DNA of 56,965 bases from Bacteroidota bacterium (GCA_007694165.1 RECE01000273.1:1-56965), one strand, 5' to 3'; positions 35,615 to 44,110 are shown, counted from the first letter of the stretch. Numbers and translations: made by a program. Notes: generated by a model not told the origin, from the sequence alone.

Positions 35615-36781
35615 ATGGAAGAAACATACTGGGATGAAATTCGGGAAGAGTTTCCTGTTACACAAAACCTTGCTTATTTTCAGAGTGCAGGCATGAGCCC
35701 AATGCCCAAAAGAGTGCTGCAGGCTATTACTGAAGCTTATACAAAGCTCAGTCATTTTGGGGATATGTATTTTCTTGAAGATATTACACGAAGCGATAAG
35801 CTGAGGGAAAAACTGGCAAAGATGATCAATACTTCTGCCTCCAATATTTGTTTCGCCCACAATACTTCCACGGCATTCAATTTTATTGCAGCGGCACTGA
35901 AACGCGGTACACCGTTTGATTTTAATCTTGTTTCTCTCATGGATGAGTTTCCCTCTTCCCATATTCCCTTCGAATTTCAGGGTATACCGGTAAAATTTGT
36001 TAAGCCGGTAAACGGGCTTTACAGCATTGAGAGTATTATTGATGCGGTTGATGAAAAAACCATGGGCGTTGTATGTAGTCATGTTCAATATTCAACCGGA
36101 TTCAGACTTGATGTAGAAAAACTGGGCAAAACCCTTAACGAAATGGACCTGCTCTTTATCGTGAATGCAACCCAGGCTTTTCCCATTTATGAAGTGGATG
36201 TTGAGAAAATGCATATAGATGTGTTGGCGGTTTCTTTTCATAAGTGGGGATTGTGTGGTGTGGCCGGTACTTTATTCTATACTTCTGAGGGTTTCAGGAA
36301 GATGTACCCAAATCCTATGGCCGGCTGGCTGGCGGTAAAACCCCCTTCCGACGATTTTATCCCTACGCAGAAAAACACAGAATACGAACAATTCGAACAT
36401 GCCGGTCAGTACAATTTCGGAACCATGAATTTTCAGGCCCTTGCAGGACTGGATGCTGCCATTGATTTTATAAATGAAGTCGGAAGGGAGAAAATCAGGG
36501 AAAGAATATCTTATCTCAGCGGGTATTTGATTGAAGGACTGAAAAGGCTGCCGGTTGACATCCTTTCACCCGTGGAAAACCATGCAACCAGGTCGGCAAT
36601 TGTTCTCATTAACCTCAAAAAGGCAGATAATGCAGGTGCCGTGTCTTTTTTGCAGAAACAGGGGATTGTTGCAGCTGTAAGGGCAGGAAACCTCAGGATT
36701 GCCTGCAACTTTTTTAATAACACAGAAGAGATTGATCGGCTTGTGAATGCCCTTGCCTTGTTCTGTGAAATGGAAACCTAG
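35615..36781 (+). CDS. Class V PLP-dependent aminotransferase-like protein
   Basis: This 388-aa fold-type I protein resembles cysteine desulfurase and isopenicillin N epimerase-like proteins. The PLP Schiff-base Lys210 is in VSFHKWGLCG, and the phosphate-binding region is HNTSTAFNF. The residue that normally contacts the PLP pyridine nitrogen is Asp in the family, but here it reads Asn184 in FIVNATQAF. No conserved Cys for a desulfurase is obvious near the Lys, so a desulfurase role is not supported. Substrate is unknown. It starts 51 bp after cvpA and is convergent with the unknown gene at 36829. Confidence 0.8.
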   Translation: MEETYWDEIREEFPVTQNLAYFQSAGMSPMPKRVLQAITEAYTKLSHFGDMYFLEDITRSDKLREKLAKMINTSASNICFAHNTSTAFNFIAAALKRGTPFDFNLVSLMDEFPSSHIPFEFQGIPVKFVKPVNGLYSIESIIDAVDEKTMGVVCSHVQYSTGFRLDVEKLGKTLNEMDLLFIVNATQAFPIYEVDVEKMHIDVLAVSFHKWGLCGVAGTLFYTSEGFRKMYPNPMAGWLAVKPPSDDFIPTQKNTEYEQFEHAGQYNFGTMNFQALAGLDAAIDFINEVGREKIRERISYLSGYLIEGLKRLPVDILSPVENHATRSAIVLINLKKADNAGAVSFLQKQGIVAAVRAGNLRIACNFFNNTEEIDRLVNALALFCEMET

Positions 36782-36784
36782 AAA

Positions 36785-36820
36785 GGTGCTAAAATGACGA
36801 TTTTTTTTGCTGACACTATT
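36785..36820 (-). repeat. End fragment of the GCAAGAAAAC repeat (degenerate)
   Basis: Read on the minus strand this begins TAGTGTCAGCAAAAAAAATC and continues TCATTTT, close to the left end of the long copy (TAGTGTCAGCAAGAAAACTC...TCATTTT). It sits in the 47-bp convergent gap between the aminotransferase and the unknown gene. The similarity is short, so the relation is tentative. Confidence 0.4.
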
Positions 36821-36828
36821 CCAATGCT

Positions 36829-37479
36829 TTAACACAATGCTTTCCCATTATTGTTATCAACTTGTCCCGGGACAAAGAGGTTCTTTCGGAAAGTAAGTAT
36901 GGGTGGATAGGTAAGGATATACTGCTTTTCCTTTGATTCTATCACAATGGTTTTCAAATCTCTGATGCAAATGTACCTTGTCTTGACAGGTTCTGATGTT
37001 TCATAATTGGTGGCTATTTCAATGGCCTCTTTTTCTGTGGTTCTATCCGGAAGGCTGACCCTCAAAACGCCTGAATTCACATTAACAAAAAATGAATCAG
37101 GATAAAAGGTAGCATTCAAAGCCTCCCTGAAAGCCTTCAAGTCTGCCCTGGCTGCAGTTTCAACGCTTATGGGTTTTAATCCGATAAATTCAATGTACTG
37201 CAAAGGAACCGGAGCCTCCAGGTTGTTCCATTTTTCAATACGTTTCAAGAGTTTTCCAAACTCTCCCTCGCTGAAATTTTGCGATTTTAGCAGTGCACTG
37301 AGTTTTTTCAACATCTCCTTGTTGTCAAGCTTAAGGATAAACTCATGATATTTTTTCCGGAGAAGATGGCGGGTATAAAAAAAGCGTTCGTACACAGCAG
37401 CTTTCTCTACTGAAGAAACCTCCATTATTTCCCTGTATTCTTCCTCATATACTCCTGTTTCCCCTGTGTAAGTTTTCAT
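36829..37479 (-). CDS. Unrecognised 216-aa protein
   Basis: I do not recognise a family. The protein is soluble-looking and charged, with a helical N-terminal half rich in Lys and Glu (residues 1-90) and a beta-rich C-terminal half (about 140-205) such as NVNSGVLRVSLPDRTT and TRYICIRDLKTIVIESKEKQ. There is no signal peptide. It stands alone with a 400-bp upstream gap. Its codon use looks like that of neighbours, so I call it a real gene. Confidence 0.7.
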   Translation of the reverse strand: MKTYTGETGVYEEEYREIMEVSSVEKAAVYERFFYTRHLLRKKYHEFILKLDNKEMLKKLSALLKSQNFSEGEFGKLLKRIEKWNNLEAPVPLQYIEFIGLKPISVETAARADLKAFREALNATFYPDSFFVNVNSGVLRVSLPDRTTEKEAIEIATNYETSEPVKTRYICIRDLKTIVIESKEKQYILTYPPILTFRKNLFVPGQVDNNNGKALC

Positions 37480-37879
37480 GGTTGAGTTGTTGGTTTAGTG
37501 CCTGACGCAGTTTGTTCTCAAAATAGTTTCAATGTTTTAAGTAATCCTTCTTTGATTTGGAAAATCCCTGGCCTGAATTTATTTGAATTTGTATACGATA
37601 TTTGTTTCTCCGTGGTTTACTGAATTTTTATTGCGAGATATAGCGTAAAAACATGCATGAAAAATTTTTAGCTGCAAACGAAAAACAAATTTCATTATTC
37701 TTCCTATTGGTTGCAAACCTTGGGCCCGTTTGAAAGGCAAACAGAAAATTTAACAAAAATATATTTTTGTGCGCTTAAAAGAATATGACAACAGGATTGG
37801 CATGCAGGGGGGATCTTTTGGTGGCAACTTGATTCTGCCACCTGGAAGAAGCAGGTTTTCCGGATCCCGGAAGAAAAGG
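37480..37879. other. 400-bp intergenic region
   Basis: This region lies between the unknown gene start and the helicase stop, both on the minus strand. A hairpin GGTGGCA-GAATCAAGT-TGCCACC at 37820-37842 lies 38 bp after the helicase stop and may terminate it, although only AAAAG follows. The remaining AT-rich sequence must hold the promoter of the unknown gene; I found no clear consensus, RNA gene or repeat. Confidence 0.5.
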
Positions 37880-40369
37880 TTACGCTGTCTGTTGGGTCGT
37901 GTATTGATAATGGGCAAAGATTATTCTTACTTCAGCCCATGAGAATTCTTCGCCCAGGGCGTTTTTGACATCACTCATGGTTGTTTCACTCCCTATTTCT
38001 TTCAGGTATTTCATGCCAGTCTCAATTTTGCTGCTTTCCACCAGTTTGTTTACAGGGATTCTTCCTGTTTTTACATAAGTGGCCAGGTGTCCTTCAATCG
38101 TGCTTACTGCCAGGTTTCTTTCTGCAGCAACTTCTGAAACAGACTTCCCCTGTTCAAAAAGCTCAAGGCTGATTTCTGCTGTTGGTTGTTTGAGGGGTTT
38201 TGGGGGTTTGCTTTCAGTTTGCAGTTCTATTTCATAATTTGGTGTGATGTCATTATTGGTGCAATAATCCATTACCAGTGAAATGATATCGTCGCCGTAT
38301 TGCGCTACTTTTATTTTCCCCAGGCCATGTATGGCCTGTAAGGCTTTTTTGGTGGCAGGGAGGGTATTGGTAATGGTGATCATGGATTTTTTGGGCAGGA
38401 TTGCAAAGATGGGCTTGTTGGTTTGCTCTGCTACTTTGTCTCTCCATACGCGTAACTCCTTCATCAGTTCCGGATGTTGCGATGTGTCAGTTACAGATAC
38501 CGCCTTTACCCTTTTTCCTGCGGTTTTTGTGTCAGGTTCAATGGCTGCTTTAGCTCTTGCTGCAAGGTATTCTGCTGTTTTGAACCCATGCCGGCAAGTC
38601 TCCATGCAGGCTTTTTTCACATCGATCTCTGCAATGAGTCTCTGATGTGCCTCAGAAAGTGTTTTTTTTAACTGCTTGTTGTCTACCTCAAGGTCAAGGT
38701 TGTGCAATATGGTTTCAATGCCCTTTTCAATTCTGGGTAAGAAGTAATTGCAAGCTTTGGAAACCCTGCCTTGAAGCTGGGAGTTGTTTTCTATGTCTTT
38801 TTGCCTTCCAACATGTTTGTTGATTTCCACCATGAATTTCGAAGCGATATCCATCAATTCCTTTTGCAGGAAACGATCGGTTTCATTGAGCAAAGGAGAT
38901 AAGCCTTCATCTAAAGAACCCGGGTTTTCGTTTACTGCTTTTCTCAGGTAATTTAACCGGTAGCGCATGGGCGAAAAGTTAAAGAGATCTTCCAGCAAAT
39001 CATATTGAAACTGCAGCCTGGCCTGATTTAATACTCCTTCATTGGGTGGGTTTTGTTCAATATTTTGCGTAAAATCCCTTATGCTGTAGTCATTTTTAAT
39101 GGAATGTTGAGAGATTTGCGTGCTTAAAACAAGCCCTTCCAGGGTTTTGCAACGACTCAGGGCAACATATACCTGGCCGTGGGCAAAAGCTGCATTTGCA
39201 TCAATAATGGCTTTTTCAAAGGTCAGCCCCTGGCTTTTGTGTATGGTAATGGCCCAGGCAAGTTTGAGGGGAAACTGTGTGAAGGACCCTATGGTGTTTT
39301 CTTTGATCTCTTTGGTTTCGGGATCCAGAGCATAGCGGTTGTTTTCCCAGGTTACCCTGCTTACCTCAATGCTGTCTGTATCTCCGGGGCACTCTACATA
39401 AATAACATCATCATCCATCCCCACTATTTTTCCTGTTTTTCCATTGTAAAACAATTTTTGGGGCGAAGGGTCATTTTTCACAAACATTACCTGGGCTCCG
39501 GCTTTAAGTGCCAGGTTTTGTTCGGTAGGGTAGGCTGATTCGGGAAATTCTCCGTCGATGCGCGCCGTAAAATGTCTTTTGGTTTTGTTGATCTCTTCCA
39601 GCCTCCTGGTATTGATTTCTCTGGCCTGCTGGTTGTGCGTGGTTAGGGTGATATAGCCCTGGTTTTGCATCTCTCTTACATCGGGCCGGTAACGCTGGTT
39701 AAGCATGCCAAGCACATGGTTGTCGAGCAGGTTGTCTCTTACCTTGTTGAGCAAACCGATAAATTCCTGGTCTGTTTGGCGGTATATGTGCTTCAGCTCA
39801 ATGCTGATGTATGGCATTTCGCGCAATGCAAGGCTGCCAAAGAAAAAGAAGGTAGAATACCAGGGGGAAAGCAAGTCTTTCTCGTCTTCTTTAACTACCG
39901 GCGGCAGCTGCTGTAAATCACCAATAAGCAGCAACTGTACTCCCCCGAAAGGAGTGTTTCTCTGCCGGTATCTTCTCAATACCTTGTCGATACCATCAAG
40001 CATGTCGGCCCTCACCATACTCACCTCATCAATAATAAGCAGGTCGAGGCTGCGGATGATATTGATCTTTTCTTTGTTGAGCTTCAGGAACCGGTTTTCC
40101 TGGCCCTGGCTTTGTTCTGTGCCGGCATTGTTGGGGAGAATGGGCCCGAAGGGCAATTGGAAAAAGGAATGGACGGTTACGCCACCGGCATTGATGGCTG
40201 CCACCCCCGTGGGAGCTACTACCACCGAACGTTTAAAGGAAGAATTGCGGATGTATCTCAGGAATGTAGTTTTGCCTGTACCCGCCCTCCCGGTAAGAAA
40301 AACACTCTTGCCGGTATTTTCAATAAATTCATAGGCCAACTTCAGTTGCGGGTTATTGTTAAAGTCCAT
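37880..40369 (-). CDS. PIF1-like helicase with HRDC and helix-turn-helix C-terminal domains
   Basis: This 829-aa superfamily 1B helicase has Walker A GRAGTGKTTFLRY (about 27-39) and Walker B IIDEVSMV. Later motifs are LLIGDLQQLPPV and, near residue 410, AWAITIHKSQGLTF and VYVALSRCKTLEGL. After the motor comes an HRDC domain (about 645-715, PIFAILPKKSMITITNTLPA, IHGLGKIKVAQYGDDI). A helix-turn-helix (HTH_40) domain follows at about 740-825 (GKSVSEVAAERNLAVSTIEG). The domain set resembles a PIF1/RecD2 helicase joined to RecQ-like accessory domains. It probably unwinds forks or G-quadruplexes. I chose the ATG at 40369; one 6 bp upstream is equally possible. Confidence 0.87.
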   Translation of the reverse strand: MDFNNNPQLKLAYEFIENTGKSVFLTGRAGTGKTTFLRYIRNSSFKRSVVVAPTGVAAINAGGVTVHSFFQLPFGPILPNNAGTEQSQGQENRFLKLNKEKINIIRSLDLLIIDEVSMVRADMLDGIDKVLRRYRQRNTPFGGVQLLLIGDLQQLPPVVKEDEKDLLSPWYSTFFFFGSLALREMPYISIELKHIYRQTDQEFIGLLNKVRDNLLDNHVLGMLNQRYRPDVREMQNQGYITLTTHNQQAREINTRRLEEINKTKRHFTARIDGEFPESAYPTEQNLALKAGAQVMFVKNDPSPQKLFYNGKTGKIVGMDDDVIYVECPGDTDSIEVSRVTWENNRYALDPETKEIKENTIGSFTQFPLKLAWAITIHKSQGLTFEKAIIDANAAFAHGQVYVALSRCKTLEGLVLSTQISQHSIKNDYSIRDFTQNIEQNPPNEGVLNQARLQFQYDLLEDLFNFSPMRYRLNYLRKAVNENPGSLDEGLSPLLNETDRFLQKELMDIASKFMVEINKHVGRQKDIENNSQLQGRVSKACNYFLPRIEKGIETILHNLDLEVDNKQLKKTLSEAHQRLIAEIDVKKACMETCRHGFKTAEYLAARAKAAIEPDTKTAGKRVKAVSVTDTSQHPELMKELRVWRDKVAEQTNKPIFAILPKKSMITITNTLPATKKALQAIHGLGKIKVAQYGDDIISLVMDYCTNNDITPNYEIELQTESKPPKPLKQPTAEISLELFEQGKSVSEVAAERNLAVSTIEGHLATYVKTGRIPVNKLVESSKIETGMKYLKEIGSETTMSDVKNALGEEFSWAEVRIIFAHYQYTTQQTA

Positions 40370-40440
40370 GGTCATTCATTAAGTTATCAGTAATTGATAA
40401 AAATAGCAAAAATAACCACAGAATTCAATCTTTTGATGGT

Positions 40441-40486
40441 AAAAATTTCCGACAAGGATAAACTGCCATCATTGCTTTGCCGGAAA
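40441..40486 (-). terminator. Terminator at the end of the sulfur cluster
   Basis: On the minus strand TTTCCGGCAA pairs with TTGTCGGAAA (9 Watson-Crick plus one G-U) around a 21-nt loop and is followed by TTTTTACC. It lies 20 bp after the last cluster gene. Confidence 0.6.
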
Positions 40487-40505
40487 GAAAAGGGGTGATG
40501 GTTTT

Positions 40506-41123
40506 TCAGCAACCTCCCTGGGCACTCAGTGTTTCTGTTCGTACTGCAGGGATAATGCCTGCAGGTTGTTGCCGTTTCTGCGACGCAGCCTGCCCCGTTC
40601 CCATAAATCTCCTGTAATCAAAGCGTGCCTTTTCTTCCCTGTAGCTGGAAAATGCAGGCTGAAATTCCTCCAGTGCATACTTAAGGGCACTTTCGTAATT
40701 GCCCCCCAGCACCATGATGTTCTCATTGAACCCTTTGGCCAGCAAAAGCAACCGGGCATTATGGGCATCCGATTCCCGTGCCCCATACAATACAGGGGTT
40801 TTAGCTTTTAACCTGTTCAATGTCCTGATGCTTTGCTTGTTTAGCAAATCAGCAAAAGGAATGTTGATGGCTACTGGCAAGTGCCCGGCCATGAATTCTT
40901 CCTCCGACCGCAGGTCTATAAGAACAAAATCGGTTGATTCACCGCTGGCAATGCTTCGCAGCTGATGATAATTCATCAGAGAGTTGTGTTCTGTGATAGC
41001 TTTTACTACCTGGCTGTTGGAGCGGCCATAATTATTGGTGGTAAAAAGGTTTATCACCACTACTATGGCTACAAAAGCAAAGGCAAGCAGGCTGATATTG
41101 TTGAGATTTTTATCGTTTTTCAT
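40506..41123 (-). CDS. Membrane-anchored degenerate rhodanese with C-terminal -QGGC
   Basis: This 205-aa protein starts at the ATG at 41123; an in-frame TTG 24 bp upstream is less likely. One helix (about 10-29, after a Lys/Asn-rich start) should place the rest in the periplasm. The rhodanese-like domain spans about 58-160 (FVLIDLRSEEEFMAGHLPVA). Where active rhodaneses have the catalytic Cys loop it reads VLYGARESDAHNA, with no Cys. The protein ends AQGGC, and this last residue is its only cysteine. A role as a sulfur carrier or adaptor is inferred. It is the last gene of the otr cluster. Confidence 0.85.
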   Translation of the reverse strand: MKNDKNLNNISLLAFAFVAIVVVINLFTTNNYGRSNSQVVKAITEHNSLMNYHQLRSIASGESTDFVLIDLRSEEEFMAGHLPVAINIPFADLLNKQSIRTLNRLKAKTPVLYGARESDAHNARLLLLAKGFNENIMVLGGNYESALKYALEEFQPAFSSYREEKARFDYRRFMGTGQAASQKRQQPAGIIPAVRTETLSAQGGC

Positions 41124-41181
41124 ACTATATCCGGATTTAAAAACCAATTAGATGTTTTGGGGTTTCAGGTCGGGTTTGGGT

Positions 41182-42405
41182 TCAACATCCTCCTCTTCCC
41201 CCGGGTGTTTCCAGTTCAATGATGGTTCTTACAGGAACTTGCGGAGCCGCCTGCCTGGGCAGTGCATCTCCCTCCAGAAACCTCTGGCGGGCTTTGCTGA
41301 GAAAACGTACCGAGAACCCTTCATCGAGATTGTTGGGGTCTTCAGGGTTGTCAGAACCATTAAACAACGTGTCAAACATTCCGTTCAGGCCTCCTTCAAG
41401 TACGTAAATGCCTTCAAAGCCTGCCCGTCTGGCAATGGTCCATGCCATATCCGCAGCGCTCTCGCCGTAGCTGTAAAACACTTTTTTGCCATTGTTGTTT
41501 CCGAAAAAATCCCTGTACCTTCTTCCCAACAGCTCATCTATGGTGATGTTGATGGCACCGGGCAGGGCAAATCTTTCAAACTCTTCCGGCTCTCTCACAT
41601 CAATAAGGATAAAATTTCTGTCCTGCTGCAGGATCTTGTAAGTTGCTTCTTCCACATCCACGAACCTGTCGTTTTGCTGCAGCATGGCAAGCAATTGGTC
41701 GGCAGGGATTTCTCTTGCGTTGCTTTTGCGTTGTTCGGGCAGGAAGAGCAGGGCAAACATAGTGATGACAAGCAGCATGGCAGGCATGACATATGAGGGC
41801 CGCTGGCTGATGATCTCTTTGGGGGTGTCATTGACATTGTCTTCTATGCGCTGGGTAATGGCAAAAGCAAGAACAGCCACCATGACCAGGGCGAAGGCAA
41901 ACCATGAACGCGGCATGCCCAGGGTTTCATAAATAAAGGGATTGCCCAAAAAGCTTCCAGTGTACATAGGCTCCCATGCATTGTAGAAATGGCCGAAAAT
42001 AAAAATACCTACTACACTGCCGGCCAGGAACAGCATAGCGTCAACTTTGCCTACCGTTGCTGCCACGATACTGGTTCCGGGGCAATATCCCCCCAGGATA
42101 AATCCCAGCCCCATGATGGCGCCACCCACAAGGGCCGACCAAAGAAAGAGAGGGTTGATAAACACAAGACTCATGTCTATCCAGCCCATGAAGCTAAGGA
42201 ATGTCAGTCCAACCATGGCTGTAACTCCGGCAGTAAAGAAAACACGCAACACTACAAAGTCGTAACCGTAAAATACCCCGGCCAGCTTACGCGATGATGA
42301 AAAACCTGCCTGTTCAAGCACGTAGCCAAAGCCAATGCCCAACACAAGCGCAAAAAACAGATTTAATTCGGGGTTTACAATACCCTCGGGGATAAATGGT
42401 GCCAT
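41182..42405 (-). CDS. YeeE/YedE half-permease fused to a rhodanese-like domain, C-terminal -RGGC
   Basis: This 407-aa protein has an N-terminal YeeE/YedE (DUF395) half with about six helices. The conserved Cys108 is in GGYCPGTSIVA, equivalent to the cysteines that guide thiosulfate in YeeE transporters. A further helix (about 205-223) leads to a rhodanese-like domain (about 240-350, FILIDVREPEEFERFALPGA). The loop reads VFYSYGESAADMA, with Ser in place of the catalytic Cys. The tail is GGRGGC. The protein has only two cysteines, Cys108 and the last residue. It is 24 bp after the other half-permease gene. Confidence 0.87.
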   Translation of the reverse strand: MAPFIPEGIVNPELNLFFALVLGIGFGYVLEQAGFSSSRKLAGVFYGYDFVVLRVFFTAGVTAMVGLTFLSFMGWIDMSLVFINPLFLWSALVGGAIMGLGFILGGYCPGTSIVAATVGKVDAMLFLAGSVVGIFIFGHFYNAWEPMYTGSFLGNPFIYETLGMPRSWFAFALVMVAVLAFAITQRIEDNVNDTPKEIISQRPSYVMPAMLLVITMFALLFLPEQRKSNAREIPADQLLAMLQQNDRFVDVEEATYKILQQDRNFILIDVREPEEFERFALPGAINITIDELLGRRYRDFFGNNNGKKVFYSYGESAADMAWTIARRAGFEGIYVLEGGLNGMFDTLFNGSDNPEDPNNLDEGFSVRFLSKARQRFLEGDALPRQAAPQVPVRTIIELETPGGRGGC

Positions 42406-42429
42406 ATTACAATCTTTTTATGTGTTGGT

Positions 42430-42954
42430 TTAAATCCAGAGTTTTCTAAAGAACCAGGCCATCATGTAGCCGGATCCAAAAATGGCCATCATGGTAAGGA
42501 TTCCTCCGGTAGAAAGAACCGCCATGCCGCTGAGTGCTGCCCCACTGGTACATCCGCGGCCAAACTGGGCACCCAGCCCGAAGAGCAAACCTCCGGCGAT
42601 GGCAAACAGCGCCCGTGTGGGTTTGTTGATGCGGGGTCCCCGCTCCATCTTCAACCCCAGCCGGTTGGATGATGCACCGCTGATAAAACCTCCCACTATA
42701 ACGCCAATGGCAAGAATCACCAGCCATGAGCGAAACGGGCCGGTTTCACTGGCAAAATAGGGGTCGTAAAACCGCGACTGGCTGGCATATTCCGGTGCTG
42801 TGTGGATTACCGTAGCTGCCATGGCATCTTTGGCAGCTCCACTGGCGCCAAGTCCACGCCCGGTGATTACAAAGGAGGCCAGCAGAACCAAGCCCAGCAG
42901 GAATCCTGCCAGGTAAGGGTTCATAAAGGGTTTGGGTTGGATTACTGTTGTCAT
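42430..42954 (-). CDS. YeeE/YedE half-permease (thiosulfate-transport-like)
   Basis: This 174-aa membrane protein starts at the ATG at 42954; the apparent start 6 bp upstream is TTG. Four to five helices and the family motif GRGCTSGAALSG carry its single cysteine (about residue 136). YeeE/YedE proteins import thiosulfate, or related sulfur or selenium species, through cysteine relays. With the next gene it probably forms a two-part permease: each supplies one half-repeat. The spacing of 24 bp to the next gene indicates an operon. Confidence 0.87.
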   Translation of the reverse strand: MTTVIQPKPFMNPYLAGFLLGLVLLASFVITGRGLGASGAAKDAMAATVIHTAPEYASQSRFYDPYFASETGPFRSWLVILAIGVIVGGFISGASSNRLGLKMERGPRINKPTRALFAIAGGLLFGLGAQFGRGCTSGAALSGMAVLSTGGILTMMAIFGSGYMMAWFFRKLWI

Positions 42955-43024
42955 ATGCAATGGATGTTTGGATAATTCTTCTGTCGGTTTCTTACCTGAG
43001 ATATATGCGATATTAAAATTTTGC

Positions 43025-44110
43025 TTAACAACCTCCCTGGGCTGTTGTTACCTCCACCTTTTCTGATGGAACAGATCGTTCAGTGCTGATGTTTTCCAGT
43101 CCGGCTTTTATCAAAGGGAAGTTTTTGACATGCATGGGTGTGAAAGATCTTCCGGGAGGTTGGGTTGATATCATGGTTTGATGGATAAAGCTGTTGGCGC
43201 CATAATCAAGACTGCGGAATTCATATCCCAAAAGTGCCAGATAGGCAAAGGCATAGGCGGCGTTTTGCCCGGTAAAACAATATACTATAATGGGCAAGTC
43301 GGTGGGCAGGGTGAGGATATCTTCGTTGCTGTGAAATGACTTCTTGGGGTTGTACTGAATGGCACCAGGCAGGTGGCCTTGATCGTAAAGTGCCTGAGGC
43401 CAGTAGTTGATAACATAATAGTCTTCCACTTCTTCCAATACATCCATAAAGTCAATGCTGATTTCTTCCCAGTTTATTGTAAGGGCTTTCTGTGCACGTG
43501 CGCGCAGAATTTCGTATCCGTTTGTTTTGCCCGTGCTGAAATTTGGCAGCTTGCCCGGTGATTTTTTGGGGTGAGGGGCTGTTTCAAGTTTCCCCAGCAG
43601 GTCGTCTGATAAGTTTGCGTACCAGAAGCGGCGGGCGATATCATCATGCCAGGCGCTCATACCGAATCGCATGTTGAAGGTGTTGTCATACCCCAGCATC
43701 CTGAGCAATGCCACAACATAACCGGATAGGTGAGCATTGTTGCAAACCACCACAACTTTGTCGAAGCTATTGGGTTCGATGCGGTTTTCGAAATAGTCAA
43801 GGATGTTTTCAGGCTGAATGTTAACAGCATTTTCAATATGTCCGCGCGAAAAATCCCTGGCTGAGCGAACATCGATAACATGGTAGTTGGTTGCCCGCAA
43901 GTTGTTGTGCACTTCTTCTGCATTGATGAAAAAAGGAACAGAGGGGTGATTGACAATGTCACCATTTTCTTCCAGGTAGTGAAGCAGGATTTCCGCTTCG
44001 TTTATCGTACTGGTTTGTTCGGCTGGGGTATCTGAACCGGAGCAGGCGCTCAGTAAAACAGCCAGCATTAATATCCCTGAATATTTTATTGTTGAGTTAA
44101 AGAGGTTCAT
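43025..44110 (-). CDS. Double-rhodanese lipoprotein with C-terminal -QGGC
   Basis: This 361-aa protein has a signal peptide with lipobox LLSAC (Cys23), so it is anchored in a membrane facing the periplasm or outside. Two rhodanese domains follow: the first (about 62-160) has a Cys123 loop VVVCNNAH, and the second (about 225-305) has Cys278 in VYCFTGQNAAY. Both keep the catalytic Cys position. The protein ends TTAQGGC. Its four cysteines are exactly the lipid anchor, two catalytic positions and the terminal residue. It probably forms or moves a persulfide; the partner is likely one of the other -GGC proteins. Confidence 0.85.
   Translation of the reverse strand: MNLFNSTIKYSGILMLAVLLSACSGSDTPAEQTSTINEAEILLHYLEENGDIVNHPSVPFFINAEEVHNNLRATNYHVIDVRSARDFSRGHIENAVNIQPENILDYFENRIEPNSFDKVVVVCNNAHLSGYVVALLRMLGYDNTFNMRFGMSAWHDDIARRFWYANLSDDLLGKLETAPHPKKSPGKLPNFSTGKTNGYEILRARAQKALTINWEEISIDFMDVLEEVEDYYVINYWPQALYDQGHLPGAIQYNPKKSFHSNEDILTLPTDLPIIVYCFTGQNAAYAFAYLALLGYEFRSLDYGANSFIHQTMISTQPPGRSFTPMHVKNFPLIKAGLENISTERSVPSEKVEVTTAQGGC

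Noticed and set aside
35615..36781. Cysteine desulfurase feeding the rhodaneses
   Set aside because: The protein lacks an obvious desulfurase Cys loop and is on the opposite strand, about 4 kb from the cluster.
40506..41184. Selenocysteine (UGA) after the terminal Cys of two GGC proteins
   Set aside because: Two of the three genes stop at TGA but the double-rhodanese lipoprotein stops at TAA at the same place. The read-through extensions are short and unrelated, so the Cys is the true end.
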